A stretch of 27,140 bases of DNA from an uncultured Alphaproteobacteria bacterium (GTDB lineage Bacteria; Pseudomonadota; Alphaproteobacteria; HIMB59; GCA-002718135): positions 1 through 27,140 of the forward strand of contig CABYBP010000015.1 in assembly GCA_902517315.1 (NCBI GenBank), in the 5' to 3' direction. The position numbers were made by a program, and so were the translations under genes. The notes under the pieces are model-generated. The model was given only the letters and a program-made list of their open reading frames with translations, did no database searches and was not told the origin of the DNA. Below, piece after piece: positions 1 to 7,631 of this stretch (positions are counted from its first letter, which is position 1; each line of letters begins with the position of its first letter).

Positions 1-1005
1 GAACCTTCTTCAGAAGAAAATAAAATATCTGAACTATTTGATGATTTACAAAAATTTCTAACACCACTTATTGATAAAATTATTGATAAGCAAAAAAAAG
101 AAGAAACACTTCAATTTGAAACAAGTATTGATGAAGAAAAGCAGAAAAATATTTCTGAATATATAATGAAACAAATAGGTTTTGATTTTACAAGGGGAAG
201 ACTTGATAAAAGTGTCCATCCTTTTTGTGGAGGATCTACAAATGATGTTAGAATTACAACTAGATATAATAATGATAATCCATTTTCATCTTTAGATGGC
301 GTTATGCATGAAACTGGACATGCATTATATGAGCTAAACCTACCAAAAGATTGGATGCATCAGCCAGCAGGTAAATCTAGAGGAATGGCCATGCATGAAA
401 GTCAATCTCTATTAATTGAAATGCAAATCACAAGGTCTTTAGCTTTTAAAAAATTTTTATCTAATACTTTAAATAAACAACTTAATGTTAAAGACAAAGC
501 TACAGATCCTGACAATCTTTACAAATTAGGTACTCGTGTAAATAAATCTTTTATAAGAGTTGAGTCGGATGAAGTAACCTATCCTCTGCATATTATTTTA
601 AGATTTAATTTAGAAAGAAAAATTTTTAAAAATGAAATAAATATTGCAGACATTCCCGATGCATGGAATGATGAATTTAATAGATTATTTAATTTATCGA
701 TAAATAAAGACACTGATGGATGTTTACAAGATATTCATTGGTTTGCTGGATTATTTGGATACTTTCCAACATATTCATTAGGAGCACTCACTGCTGCTCA
801 ATTTGCGTCTCAATTGAGAATAGAACAAAAGGAATTAGATAAGGAAGTAGAAAATGGTGAATTTTCAAATTTAGTAAACTGGCTTAAAAAAAATATCCAT
901 GAAAAAGCTAGTTTTTTTTCAACTAATGAGGTTTTAGAACAGGTTACAAAGTCACCTTTAAATGCTAAATATTTCAAAGAATATATAACTAATCGCTATC
1001 TTTAA
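1..1005 (+). CDS. M32 family metallocarboxypeptidase (Taq carboxypeptidase type), 5' end outside window
   Basis: The frame is open from base 1, so the gene starts upstream and the 334 codons seen are about the last two thirds of a family usually near 500 residues. The internal ATG at 166 is not the start, because clear family sequence precedes and spans it. The zinc site is visible: H-E-T-G-H at residues 103-107 of the fragment, followed by H-E-S at 132-134, whose glutamate is the third zinc ligand in M32 enzymes. The FDFTRGRLD and VHPFCGG stretches before it are also typical. M32 enzymes are cytosolic and release C-terminal amino acids from peptides. The stop codon overlaps the next start by one base (taATG), so it is probably cotranscribed and translationally coupled with thrC. 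The family assignment is firm; the physiological substrate is unknown. Confidence 0.93.
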   Translation, partial: EPSSEENKISELFDDLQKFLTPLIDKIIDKQKKEETLQFETSIDEEKQKNISEYIMKQIGFDFTRGRLDKSVHPFCGGSTNDVRITTRYNNDNPFSSLDGVMHETGHALYELNLPKDWMHQPAGKSRGMAMHESQSLLIEMQITRSLAFKKFLSNTLNKQLNVKDKATDPDNLYKLGTRVNKSFIRVESDEVTYPLHIILRFNLERKIFKNEINIADIPDAWNDEFNRLFNLSINKDTDGCLQDIHWFAGLFGYFPTYSLGALTAAQFASQLRIEQKELDKEVENGEFSNLVNWLKKNIHEKASFFSTNEVLEQVTKSPLNAKYFKEYITNRYL

Positions 1006-2381
1006 TGAAATATTTAAGCACAAGAGATGATTCTCTAAACAGATCATTTAACGACATTCTTTATCAAGGATTATCGAGAGATGGCGGTTTATATTTACCC
1101 AAAAGCTGGCCCAAAATAGACTTACTAAGTTTAAAAAATAAATCATACAAAGAAGTAGCATGCGAAATTATTTTTCCCTATGTAAATGAAAATATAGAAA
1201 AATTAGAATTACAAAAAATCTTAAATGAAACATATTCAAATTTTAATCATGAAAAAATAGCTCCATTAGTAGAATTAGAAAATAATAAATTTTTATTAGA
1301 ATTAATTTATGGACCAACTTTTGCTTTTAAAGATTATGCTTTGCAATTTCTTGGTAATTTATTTTCTTCAACTTTAGAGGTGTCTCCTAAAAAAATTACT
1401 ATTTTAGGTGCAACTTCTGGAGATACTGGATCCGCTGCAATTCATTCATTCAAGTCTAAAAAAGATATAAATGTATTTATTCTACACCCACATAATAAAG
1501 TATCACCTGTTCAACAAAAACAAATGACTACAGTAATTGATAAGAATATTTTTAATATTGCAGTTGATGGAAATTTTGATGATTGTCAAAAAATCGTTAA
1601 AGAATTATTTGTTGATGATGAAATACAGAAATTTACTTCTTTAACTGCAGTAAACTCAATAAATTGGGCCCGATTAATTGCACAAGTAGTGTATTATTTT
1701 TGGGCTTACTTACAAACTGATAAGGACAAAATTAATTTTATTGTACCCTCAGGAAATTTTGGCAATATTTTTTCTGCCTTTGTAGCCAAAGAAATGGGAT
1801 TACCTATTGGTTATTTACATATTGCAACTAATTCAAATGATATCTTGAAGTCGATTGTGAATAATGGAGAAATGAAAAAAAAATCTGTTTCTCAAACATA
1901 TAGCCCAAGTATGGATATACAGGTTTCAAGTAATTTTGAGAGACAAATTTTTGAAAGCTTGAATAGAAATAGCAATAAACTAAATGAAATTTTTGAAGCC
2001 TTTTCATCAAAGGGTTTTTATCAATTTGATGACTCTGTTTTATCTAAGTTTCAGGAAATATACAAAGCATCTTCAATAGATGATAGTCAGACTTTAGAAA
2101 CAATCAAATTTGTATATGAAAAATATAACTATATTGCTGATCCTCATACGGCAACAGGACTAAAAGTATTATTAGATAAAAGAGAAGATGAAGCCTGGGT
2201 ATCATTAGTTTGTGCACACCCTGCTAAATTTGATAAAGCTGTGAATAAAGCAATTAATAAAGAAATTGATGTACCAAAAGAACTCAGCAATCTCTTTGAT
2301 AAAGAGGAAAAGATGACTATATTATCAAATAGTACTAAAGATATAAAAAACTTCATTTTAGAAAAAATAAATTATGCATAA
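1005..2381 (+). CDS. thrC: threonine synthase
   Basis: PLP enzyme converting O-phospho-L-homoserine to L-threonine and phosphate, the last step of threonine synthesis in the cytosol. The 458-residue length fits the long (yeast/E. coli-like) class. The N-terminal STRD and GLSRDGGLYLP motifs are typical. The PLP lysine is K109 in the TFAFKD motif. A glycine-rich phosphate-binding stretch (ATSGDTGSAA, about residues 137-146) and the later PSGNFGN motif are both present. The start is the ATG overlapping the upstream stop by one base; no Shine-Dalgarno sequence is needed if it is coupled. The 3' end overlaps the M16 protease gene by 8 bases. Threonine synthase next to an M16 protease is a common alphaproteobacterial arrangement. 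Confidence 0.96.
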   Translation: MKYLSTRDDSLNRSFNDILYQGLSRDGGLYLPKSWPKIDLLSLKNKSYKEVACEIIFPYVNENIEKLELQKILNETYSNFNHEKIAPLVELENNKFLLELIYGPTFAFKDYALQFLGNLFSSTLEVSPKKITILGATSGDTGSAAIHSFKSKKDINVFILHPHNKVSPVQQKQMTTVIDKNIFNIAVDGNFDDCQKIVKELFVDDEIQKFTSLTAVNSINWARLIAQVVYYFWAYLQTDKDKINFIVPSGNFGNIFSAFVAKEMGLPIGYLHIATNSNDILKSIVNNGEMKKKSVSQTYSPSMDIQVSSNFERQIFESLNRNSNKLNEIFEAFSSKGFYQFDDSVLSKFQEIYKASSIDDSQTLETIKFVYEKYNYIADPHTATGLKVLLDKREDEAWVSLVCAHPAKFDKAVNKAINKEIDVPKELSNLFDKEEKMTILSNSTKDIKNFILEKINYA

Positions 2382-3627
2382 AATTACAACACTAGAAAAT
2401 GGATTAAGAATAGTAACCCAGAATATGCCAGGACTGGAAACAGTATCAATGGGCATATGGAATTTTGTTGGTGGTAGAGATGAAACTAAAGATATAAATG
2501 GAGTTGCTCACCTCTTAGAGCACATGGCTTTTAAAGGTACCGCATCTAAAAACGCTCTTCAAATTGCTGAAACAATTGAAAATGTGGGTGGAGATATAAA
2601 TGCATATACTTCAAAGGAAATTACAGCCTATTATGTTAAACTTTTAGCTGATGATCTTCATTACGGAATAGATATTCTTACAGATATTTTACAAAATTCA
2701 GCTTTTGCTGAAGATGAGCTTAATAGAGAAAGAGGAGTAATAATTCAAGAAATTGGAATGTATTTAGATACACCCGATGATATGATTTTTGATTATTGGC
2801 AAGAAAAAGCATATCCAGATCAGCCAATGGGGTGTTCAATATTAGGTAAAACTGATATTATAAAAAATATTTCAAGAGACGAAGTTAAGGACTTTATGAT
2901 GAATCATTATAATCCAAAAAAAATGATTATAAGTGCAGCTGGAAAAATTGATCATGATAAATTTGTTGAATCAATTAAAAAATCATGCACTAATTTACCT
3001 TCAGGATTATCTTCTGATAGAGAAAAAGCTAATTACAAATCAGGAGAATATAGAGAAGATAAAAAATTAGAACAAATTCACCTACTACTTGGTTTTGAAG
3101 GTATAGACTACCATAACGATGACTACTATTCTTTATTAGTTTACTCTTCTTTACTTGGGGGAGGGATGTCATCAAGATTATTTCAAGAAATTAGAGAAAA
3201 ACGTGGCCTCGTATATGGTATTTCTTCTTTTAGCTCATCTTATACTGATACAGGTATTTTTGGTATTTATTGTGGAACAGGTGAAAATCAAATTCAAGAA
3301 CTCATACCTGTTTTATGTGATCAATTAAATCAAAGTCCTAATTCAATAACTGAAAAGGAAATAGATAGAGGTAAAGCTCAATTGAAAGCAAGTTTAATGA
3401 TGGGAAGAGAAAGTGCATTTAGAAGATGTGAGAGTGCTGCTAGACAACTTTTGGTTTTCAATAGAATTATTGAACCATCTGAAACCATAAAGAAAATTGA
3501 TAAAGTTTCAAAAGAGACTGTTCAAAAAATTGCCAATGAAATTGTGAAGGGACCAATAACTATATCAAGTATTGGACCATTATCTAAACTCGAAAGCATA
3601 GATAAAATTCAATCTCGAATAAACTAA
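2374..3627 (+). CDS. M16 zinc protease (mitochondrial processing peptidase beta-like)
   Basis: 417-residue inverzincin protease. The inverted zinc motif HxxEH is at H46-L-L-E49-H50 and the distal glutamate ligand is E126 in VIIQEIGMY. The later GLVYGISSF region is the usual conserved segment of the inactive C-terminal half. No signal peptide is seen, so it is probably cytosolic, unlike periplasmic PqqL-type relatives. It starts inside thrC (8-base overlap), so it belongs to the same operon. Members of this bacterial group are related to the mitochondrial processing peptidase; the native substrates are unknown. It is followed by a convergent minus-strand gene 24 bases away with no obvious terminator hairpin. 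Confidence 0.93.
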   Translation: MHKITTLENGLRIVTQNMPGLETVSMGIWNFVGGRDETKDINGVAHLLEHMAFKGTASKNALQIAETIENVGGDINAYTSKEITAYYVKLLADDLHYGIDILTDILQNSAFAEDELNRERGVIIQEIGMYLDTPDDMIFDYWQEKAYPDQPMGCSILGKTDIIKNISRDEVKDFMMNHYNPKKMIISAAGKIDHDKFVESIKKSCTNLPSGLSSDREKANYKSGEYREDKKLEQIHLLLGFEGIDYHNDDYYSLLVYSSLLGGGMSSRLFQEIREKRGLVYGISSFSSSYTDTGIFGIYCGTGENQIQELIPVLCDQLNQSPNSITEKEIDRGKAQLKASLMMGRESAFRRCESAARQLLVFNRIIEPSETIKKIDKVSKETVQKIANEIVKGPITISSIGPLSKLESIDKIQSRIN

Positions 3628-3651
3628 ACTTCAAACAATACTAAAAATTAT

Positions 3652-3858
3652 TTATTTAATTTGCAAAATTTCATTAATTGAGTGACTAAGTTCCCCATCC
3701 TCTGATAATAAATTCATAGATACTTTTATTGAGTCACCTACTTTAATATTCTCATTAGCTAATTGCTTGCGTATATAATTTTCTATTTCACGTTGAGAAC
3801 TAATACCAACTTGTTTGAGAAATTTTCGAATTTCTATATTTAAATTATCTTCGTCCAT
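3652..3858 (-). CDS. DUF6494 family small protein
   Basis: 68 residues beginning MDEDNLNIEIRKFLKQVGIS, which I recognise as the DUF6494 pattern (an acidic N-terminus, then EIRKFLKxVGxxSQREIE). These proteins are short, cytosolic and of unknown function. No cysteines, signal peptide or membrane segment are seen. It is convergent with the M16 gene and divergent from the Ogt gene, with 53 bases between the two starts, so it is a single-gene unit. The same-length match to the family and the isolated position make this a real gene rather than a shadow ORF. Confidence 0.8.
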   Translation of the reverse strand: MDEDNLNIEIRKFLKQVGISSQREIENYIRKQLANENIKVGDSIKVSMNLLSEDGELSHSINEILQIK

Positions 3859-3911
3859 ATTTGACTATAAATTATTTTGATAGATTCATACAATAATGTT
3901 ATTGAATTTGT

Positions 3912-4352
3912 ATGGAAACTGCTTCTTTTAAAACTAAACTTGGTTGGATTTCAGTAAAAAAAAAGCGTAATAGAATCTTTTCACTTAGTTTTGGAAAATC
4001 AAATAAAAAAACTGATTTAACAAACATTAAAAATCAAATAAATTCGTATGCTTCTGGAAAACTCAAAAATTTCAATATTGACTATTATTTTGAAGGCACA
4101 CTATTACAAAAAAAAATTTGGAAAGAATTATCTAAAATTAAATATGGTGAAGTTACAACATATGGACTAATAGCAAAAAAAGTTGGCACATCACCAAGGT
4201 ATGTAGGTAATGTTTGTGGGCAAAATAAACTTTTACTTATTATACCTTGTCACCGAGTAATTCGTAGTGATGGAAAATTGGGAGGATTTTCCGGTAGAGG
4301 AGGTATTAAATTAAAAAAAAAATTACTCAGTTTAGAACAAAATGTCCAATAA
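3912..4352 (+). CDS. ogt: methylated-DNA--[protein]-cysteine S-methyltransferase (Ogt/AGT)
   Basis: Suicide DNA-repair protein that moves the alkyl group of O6-alkylguanine to its own cysteine. The active-site motif I-P-C-H-R-V-I is present with the acceptor at about C113. The helix-turn-helix part precedes it (YGEVTTYGLIAKKVGTSPRYVGNVC), where the arginine after SP is the usual finger residue. A GGFSGRGGIKLKKKLLSLE tail follows, as in the family. At 146 residues it is shorter than most Ogt proteins, mainly in the N-terminal domain. A TACAAT hexamer at 3889-3894 could be the -10 element; no good -35 is seen at the right distance. The last 11 bases overlap the next gene, suggesting cotranscription. 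Confidence 0.9.
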   Translation: METASFKTKLGWISVKKKRNRIFSLSFGKSNKKTDLTNIKNQINSYASGKLKNFNIDYYFEGTLLQKKIWKELSKIKYGEVTTYGLIAKKVGTSPRYVGNVCGQNKLLLIIPCHRVIRSDGKLGGFSGRGGIKLKKKLLSLEQNVQ

Positions 4353-5070
4353 GATAATTATTCTTCAACATACACCTTTAGTAACTCCTGGATACTTCAC
4401 ACAGTTGATGGAGGAAGACTTAGTTGAAACAAAAATAATTAGGTTAGATAAAGGTGAAAAAATTCCCTCTAATCTTAATGCCTTTGACGGAATGCTATGT
4501 TTAGGAGGACCAATGGATACGTGGATGGAAGACAAATATCCTTGGATAATTGAAGAAAAAAATAAAATAACTGATTTTGTTTTAAATAAGCAAAAACCAT
4601 ATTTAGGAATTTGTTTAGGATGCCAATTTTTAGGAGAAATTCTTGGCGGTAAAGTAATAAAGTCTAATCCGCCAGAAATTGGAGTTTTAAATATTAATAT
4701 TTTAGAAAACAAAAAAAAAGATCAACTTTTTAAAAATTTTGATAATAAGATTAAAGCTTTACAGTGGCATAGTTATGAAGTTAGTGAGTTAAATAATTCT
4801 GAAGTCACTATATTAGGTTCATCAGAAATTACTAAATATCAAATTTTTAAGTATAAAAATCATGCTTACGGTATTCAATTTCATATGGAGGTTGATGAAA
4901 GCACAATATTTAAATGGTCTAAAGTTCCTGAACTTAAAAAAGCTTTAGAAAAATATTTAGGAAAAAATTCTATTAGTAAATTGGATTTATTGCTCAGAAA
5001 TAATATTAAAGAAATGAATAAAAATACTCAAAAATTATACAAAAATTTTAAAAATTTAATGACTACTTAA
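4342..5070 (+). CDS. class I glutamine amidotransferase-like protein
   Basis: 242-residue stand-alone GATase1 domain. The nucleophile elbow G-I-C-L-G puts the catalytic cysteine at C91, and the His-x-Glu part of the triad is in FHMEVDE at about residues 181-183. The LGGPMDTW motif near residue 55 is typical of the GMP-synthase-like, YfeJ/GATase type 1 group. In this group the ammonia acceptor is usually unknown; some relatives are gamma-glutamyl hydrolases or guanylate-like enzymes. It overlaps ogt by 11 bases. No dedicated synthase partner lies beside it, so no reaction can be assigned. The family is sure, the function is not. Confidence 0.88.
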   Translation: MSNKIIILQHTPLVTPGYFTQLMEEDLVETKIIRLDKGEKIPSNLNAFDGMLCLGGPMDTWMEDKYPWIIEEKNKITDFVLNKQKPYLGICLGCQFLGEILGGKVIKSNPPEIGVLNINILENKKKDQLFKNFDNKIKALQWHSYEVSELNNSEVTILGSSEITKYQIFKYKNHAYGIQFHMEVDESTIFKWSKVPELKKALEKYLGKNSISKLDLLLRNNIKEMNKNTQKLYKNFKNLMTT

Positions 5071-5104
5071 AGGTTTCATGCTTAAATAGAATGGGAGAAA
5101 ATGT

Positions 5105-6157
5105 ATGAAAAAAATTAAAGGACCTGCAATATTTTTAGCACAGTTTATAGGAGATAAAGAGCCATTTAATTCACTACCTAGTATCTGTAAATGGGTATCT
5201 GAACTTGGATATAAAGGAATACAATTACCAGCAGAAAATTTAGCAGTTTTTGATTTAGATAAAGCAGCTTCAAGTAAAGATTATTGTGATGAAATTAAAG
5301 GAATAGCAAAAAATTTCAATCTTGAAATTACTGATATCGCCTCTCATCTAACAGGGCAATTGGTTGCTGTACATCCTGCTTATGACACACTCTTTGACGG
5401 TTTTGCTAGTGATGAGGTAAAAGGTAATCCAAAAGCTAGACAAGAATGGGCAGTAAAAAGAATGATGAATGTTGCTCAAGCTTCAAAAAACTTAAACTTA
5501 AAAACAGCTGCAACTTTTTCTGGTGCTTTGTGTTGGCCTTTTCTTTATCCATTCCCTCAAAGACCAGCTGGTTTAGAAGATGAAGCTTTTGGAGAGTTAG
5601 CAAAAAGATGGCACCCAATATTAGATAAATTTGACGAATGTGGAGTTGATCTTTGTTATGAGATTCATCCAAGTGAAGATTTGCATGATGGTTCAACTTT
5701 TGAAATGTTTTTAGAGAAGGTAAATAATCATACACGTTGTAATATGTTGTATGATCCAAGTCATTATGTTCTTCAATGTTTAAACTATCTTGATCACATT
5801 GATATTTATCATGAAAGAATAAAAATGTTTCATGTAAAGGATGCAGAATTTAATCCATCAGGTAGGCAAGGGGTTTATGGGGGTTACCAATCATGGATAA
5901 ATAGAGCAGGAAGATTTAGATCACTCGGCGATGGTCAGGTTGATTTTAAATCAATTTTTTCTAAACTATCCGGTTATAATTTTGACGGATGGGCTGTTTT
6001 AGAATGGGAATGTTGCATAAAGAGCCCTGAACAAGGAGCTGCTGAAGGAGCTCCATTTATTCAAAATCACATTATTGAAGTCACAGAAAAAGCATTTGAT
6101 GATTTTGCAAGTTCTGGAACTGATAAGCAAGCTAATAAAAAGATTTTAGGTATTTAA
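5105..6157 (+). CDS. sugar phosphate isomerase/epimerase-like TIM-barrel protein (IolE/MocC-like)
   Basis: 350 residues of the xylose-isomerase-like (AP endonuclease 2) TIM-barrel superfamily. The predicted metal-site residues are of the usual kind: CYEIHPSEDLHDG, YDPSHYVLQ and FHVKDAEF supply the Glu, Asp/His and Asp/His ligands, and the barrel closes with WAVLEWECC. A GGGAG-like ribosome site (gggag at 5093-5097, 7 bases before ATG) supports the start. It is 9 bases upstream of the Gfo/Idh dehydrogenase and surely cotranscribed with it. This pairing occurs in inositol/rhizopine catabolism (IolE, MocC) and in pathways that oxidise sugars at C3 and then isomerise or eliminate. The substrate cannot be read from the sequence. 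Confidence 0.87.
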   Translation: MKKIKGPAIFLAQFIGDKEPFNSLPSICKWVSELGYKGIQLPAENLAVFDLDKAASSKDYCDEIKGIAKNFNLEITDIASHLTGQLVAVHPAYDTLFDGFASDEVKGNPKARQEWAVKRMMNVAQASKNLNLKTAATFSGALCWPFLYPFPQRPAGLEDEAFGELAKRWHPILDKFDECGVDLCYEIHPSEDLHDGSTFEMFLEKVNNHTRCNMLYDPSHYVLQCLNYLDHIDIYHERIKMFHVKDAEFNPSGRQGVYGGYQSWINRAGRFRSLGDGQVDFKSIFSKLSGYNFDGWAVLEWECCIKSPEQGAAEGAPFIQNHIIEVTEKAFDDFASSGTDKQANKKILGI

Positions 6158-6166
6158 GGAGTTACT

Positions 6167-7318
6167 ATGGAAAGAAGATTAAGACTTGGAATGATTGGTG
6201 GTGGACAAGGAGCATTTATAGGAGCTGTGCATCGTTTAAGTGCAAGAATGGATGATAAATATGAATTTGTTGCAGGTTGTTTATCTTCAACTCCTGAAAA
6301 AGCAGCTAAATCTGCTGAAGAAATTGGTCTTGATTCTTCAAGAAGTTATCCTGATTTTAAAACTATGGCTGAAGAAGAATCAAAAAGAGATGATGGCATT
6401 GATGTAGTATCTATTGTTACTCCTAATCACATGCATGCGGCACCAGCTATAGAATTTCTAAATAAAAATATTCACGTCATATGTGACAAACCAATGACTT
6501 CGACAATGGAAGATGCTCATAAATTAGTTGAAGCAGTATCTAAATCAGATGCTCATTTTTTCCTAACTCATAACTATTCAGGATATCCAGTTGTAAGAGG
6601 TATGAGATCACTTATTGAAAATGGAGCGCTTGGAAAAATACGTATTGTAAAGGGTTCTTATCTTCAAGGGTGGCTTGGATCAAAGGAAGAGGATTCAGGT
6701 TCAAATAAACAAGCAGAATGGAGAACTGATCCTGCAAGGAGTGGAGCTGCTGGAGGCGTAGGAGATATTGGAAGTCATACCATGCACTTACTAGAATTTA
6801 TAACAAAATTAAAATTACAATCAGTAAGTGCTGATTTAACAACCTTTGTTGAAGGAAGAAAATTAGATGACGATGCTTCTATAATGATTAGGTTAAATAA
6901 TGGAGCTAAAGGATCATTATCAATTTCACAAGTTGCAACTGGTGAAGAGAATAATTTTACGGTTTCTATTTATGGAGATAAGGGAGCACTCAAATGGAGT
7001 CAAGAGAATCCAAACTATGCAACTTTTAGTCAAGTGGGAGAGTCTAATCAAATAATAACAAGAGGTGGATCAATTAACGTAGAGGGGACTGCAGCTAATG
7101 TAAGAATCCCCGCTGGTCATCCCGAAGGTTATTTAGAAGCATTTGCACAAATATACTCAGATGCGGCAGATGTTATTCAGAATAAGGAAAATAAAGAAGA
7201 ATTATTAAAGATTCTACCAAATATAGATGATGGCTTACAAATAATGAAATTTATTAACGCTAGCGTGGATTCGAGTGCAAAAGATTCAAAGTGGATAAAT
7301 TTATCAGAAATTAAGTAA
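6167..7318 (+). CDS. Gfo/Idh/MocA family NAD(P)-dependent oxidoreductase
   Basis: 383 residues. The N-terminal Rossmann fold starts directly with GMIGGGQGAFIGAVHR. The CDKPMT segment near residue 107 is the EKP-type motif of this family. The C-terminal alpha/beta domain carries GGVGDIGSHTMHLLEF, whose conserved D, H and H region is usual for substrate binding. These enzymes oxidise secondary alcohols of sugars or polyols in the cytosol. The ribosome site (aaggag) overlaps the upstream stop codon, so it forms a two-gene operon with the TIM-barrel protein. No terminator hairpin follows; a T-rich stretch at 7333-7344 may suffice. The polyol or sugar it oxidises is unknown. Confidence 0.92.
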   Translation: MERRLRLGMIGGGQGAFIGAVHRLSARMDDKYEFVAGCLSSTPEKAAKSAEEIGLDSSRSYPDFKTMAEEESKRDDGIDVVSIVTPNHMHAAPAIEFLNKNIHVICDKPMTSTMEDAHKLVEAVSKSDAHFFLTHNYSGYPVVRGMRSLIENGALGKIRIVKGSYLQGWLGSKEEDSGSNKQAEWRTDPARSGAAGGVGDIGSHTMHLLEFITKLKLQSVSADLTTFVEGRKLDDDASIMIRLNNGAKGSLSISQVATGEENNFTVSIYGDKGALKWSQENPNYATFSQVGESNQIITRGGSINVEGTAANVRIPAGHPEGYLEAFAQIYSDAADVIQNKENKEELLKILPNIDDGLQIMKFINASVDSSAKDSKWINLSEIK

Positions 7319-7346
7319 TTTTTCCCTATTTTCTGGTTTTTTTTGT

Positions 7347-7364
7347 AATATGCATAATATGCAT
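7347..7364. repeat. tandem 9-base repeat AATATGCAT x2 upstream of the first amt leader
   Basis: Two perfect adjacent copies of AATATGCAT (7347-7355 and 7356-7364), each holding the palindrome ATGCAT. They lie about 57 bases before the riboswitch leader, so an operator role is possible. In such AT-rich DNA chance is also possible. There is no matching pair before the second amt gene. Confidence 0.35.
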
Positions 7365-7421
7365 AGCAAACTTCACTTAAATATTCTTAATAAAATTTAA
7401 TAATAAAGTAAACCAGTATCA

Positions 7422-7471
7422 CGTTCATCACTCTTTATGAGTGACGGAAGTAGACGAAAGTCGAAGGAACG
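7422..7471 (+). promoter_or_regulatory. glutamine riboswitch aptamer (glnA RNA type), leader 1, aptamer 1
   Basis: Recognised from the glnA RNA consensus. P1 pairs CGTTC (7422-7426) with GAACG (7467-7471). P2 is TCACTC / GAGTGA (7428-7433 with 7439-7444), loop TTTAT. The conserved CGGAAGTA follows at 7445-7452. P3 is GAC-GAAA-GTC (7453-7462) with a GNRA loop, then the conserved GAAG before P1 closes. It is 23/50 G+C in a much more AT-rich setting. The known ligand of this class is L-glutamine, and the class precedes nitrogen-assimilation genes including amt in cyanobacteria. Confidence 0.9.
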
Positions 7472-7489
7472 CATGCAAAGTTATAAAAT

Positions 7490-7538
7490 CGTTCAATTTG
7501 CTCTTGGCAAATCGGAAGTAGGTTAAACCGAAGGAACG
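7490..7538 (+). promoter_or_regulatory. glutamine riboswitch aptamer (glnA RNA type), leader 1, aptamer 2
   Basis: Second aptamer, 18 bases after the first. P1 is CGTTC (7490-7494) with GAACG (7534-7538). P2 is ATTTGC (7496-7501) with GCAAAT (7507-7512), loop TCTTG. The same conserved CGGAAGTA is at 7513-7520, P3 is GGT-TAA-ACC (7521-7529), then GAAG. The P2 and P3 sequences differ from aptamer 1 while pairing is kept, which is strong covariation support for both structures. Two aptamers in series can sharpen the dose response. Confidence 0.9.
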
Positions 7539-7582
7539 CGGATCTTAGTAATTAATTTCCATAGCTAAGCATGAAAAGTAAC

Positions 7583-7605
7583 ACATGACTCGGTGTGAGC
7601 CATGT
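7583..7605 (+). promoter_or_regulatory. hairpin between aptamers and start codon, leader 1
   Basis: ACATGACTC (7583-7591) pairs with GAGCCATGT (7597-7605) around the loop GGTGT, 8 pairs and one A-C mismatch. It lies just past the end of the 154-base repeat and before the ribosome site at 7623-7627. No U-run follows, so it does not look like a terminator. It could shorten the distance between the TTTCCAT element and the ribosome site. Confidence 0.55.
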
Positions 7606-7631
7606 ACTGTGAAATTTATAATGGAGGATTA

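Larger units (their letters stand above)
7421..7574 (+). repeat. 154-base leader repeat, copy 1 (before first amt gene)
   Basis: Base-for-base identical to 9460-9613, with the alignment breaking at once on both sides. It holds two glutamine aptamers, the linker between them and a tail. In the tail CTTAG (7544-7548) can pair with CTAAG (7565-7569), and the loop between carries TTTCCAT (7556-7562). That heptamer can pair with the Shine-Dalgarno region ATGGAGG of the downstream gene at 7621-7627. The second copy starts just after a promoter-like sequence, so the repeat probably equals the transcribed leader from about +1. A weaker promoter match for this copy is TTAATA (7387-7392) with TAAACC (7409-7414). 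Confidence 0.95.

Noticed and set aside
166..168. ATG at 166 as the start of the carboxypeptidase
   Set aside because: The frame is open to base 1 and the upstream residues are needed for the family length, so this is an internal methionine of a gene cut by the window edge.
3861..3894. TTGACT (3861-3866) with TACAAT (3889-3894) as a promoter for ogt
   Set aside because: The spacer is 22 bases, too long for a normal sigma-70 promoter. TACAAT alone may still be a -10 element.
4365..4712. 115-codon minus-strand ORF inside the glutamine amidotransferase gene
   Set aside because: It is antisense to a gene with clear catalytic motifs, and its own translation shows no family pattern.
7602..7631. 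Upstream in-frame ATG giving the first Amt ten extra residues
   Set aside because: It lies in a leader hairpin without a ribosome site. The ATG at 7632 has GGAGG at good spacing, starts the signal-peptide-like region directly and gives exactly the length of the paralogue.
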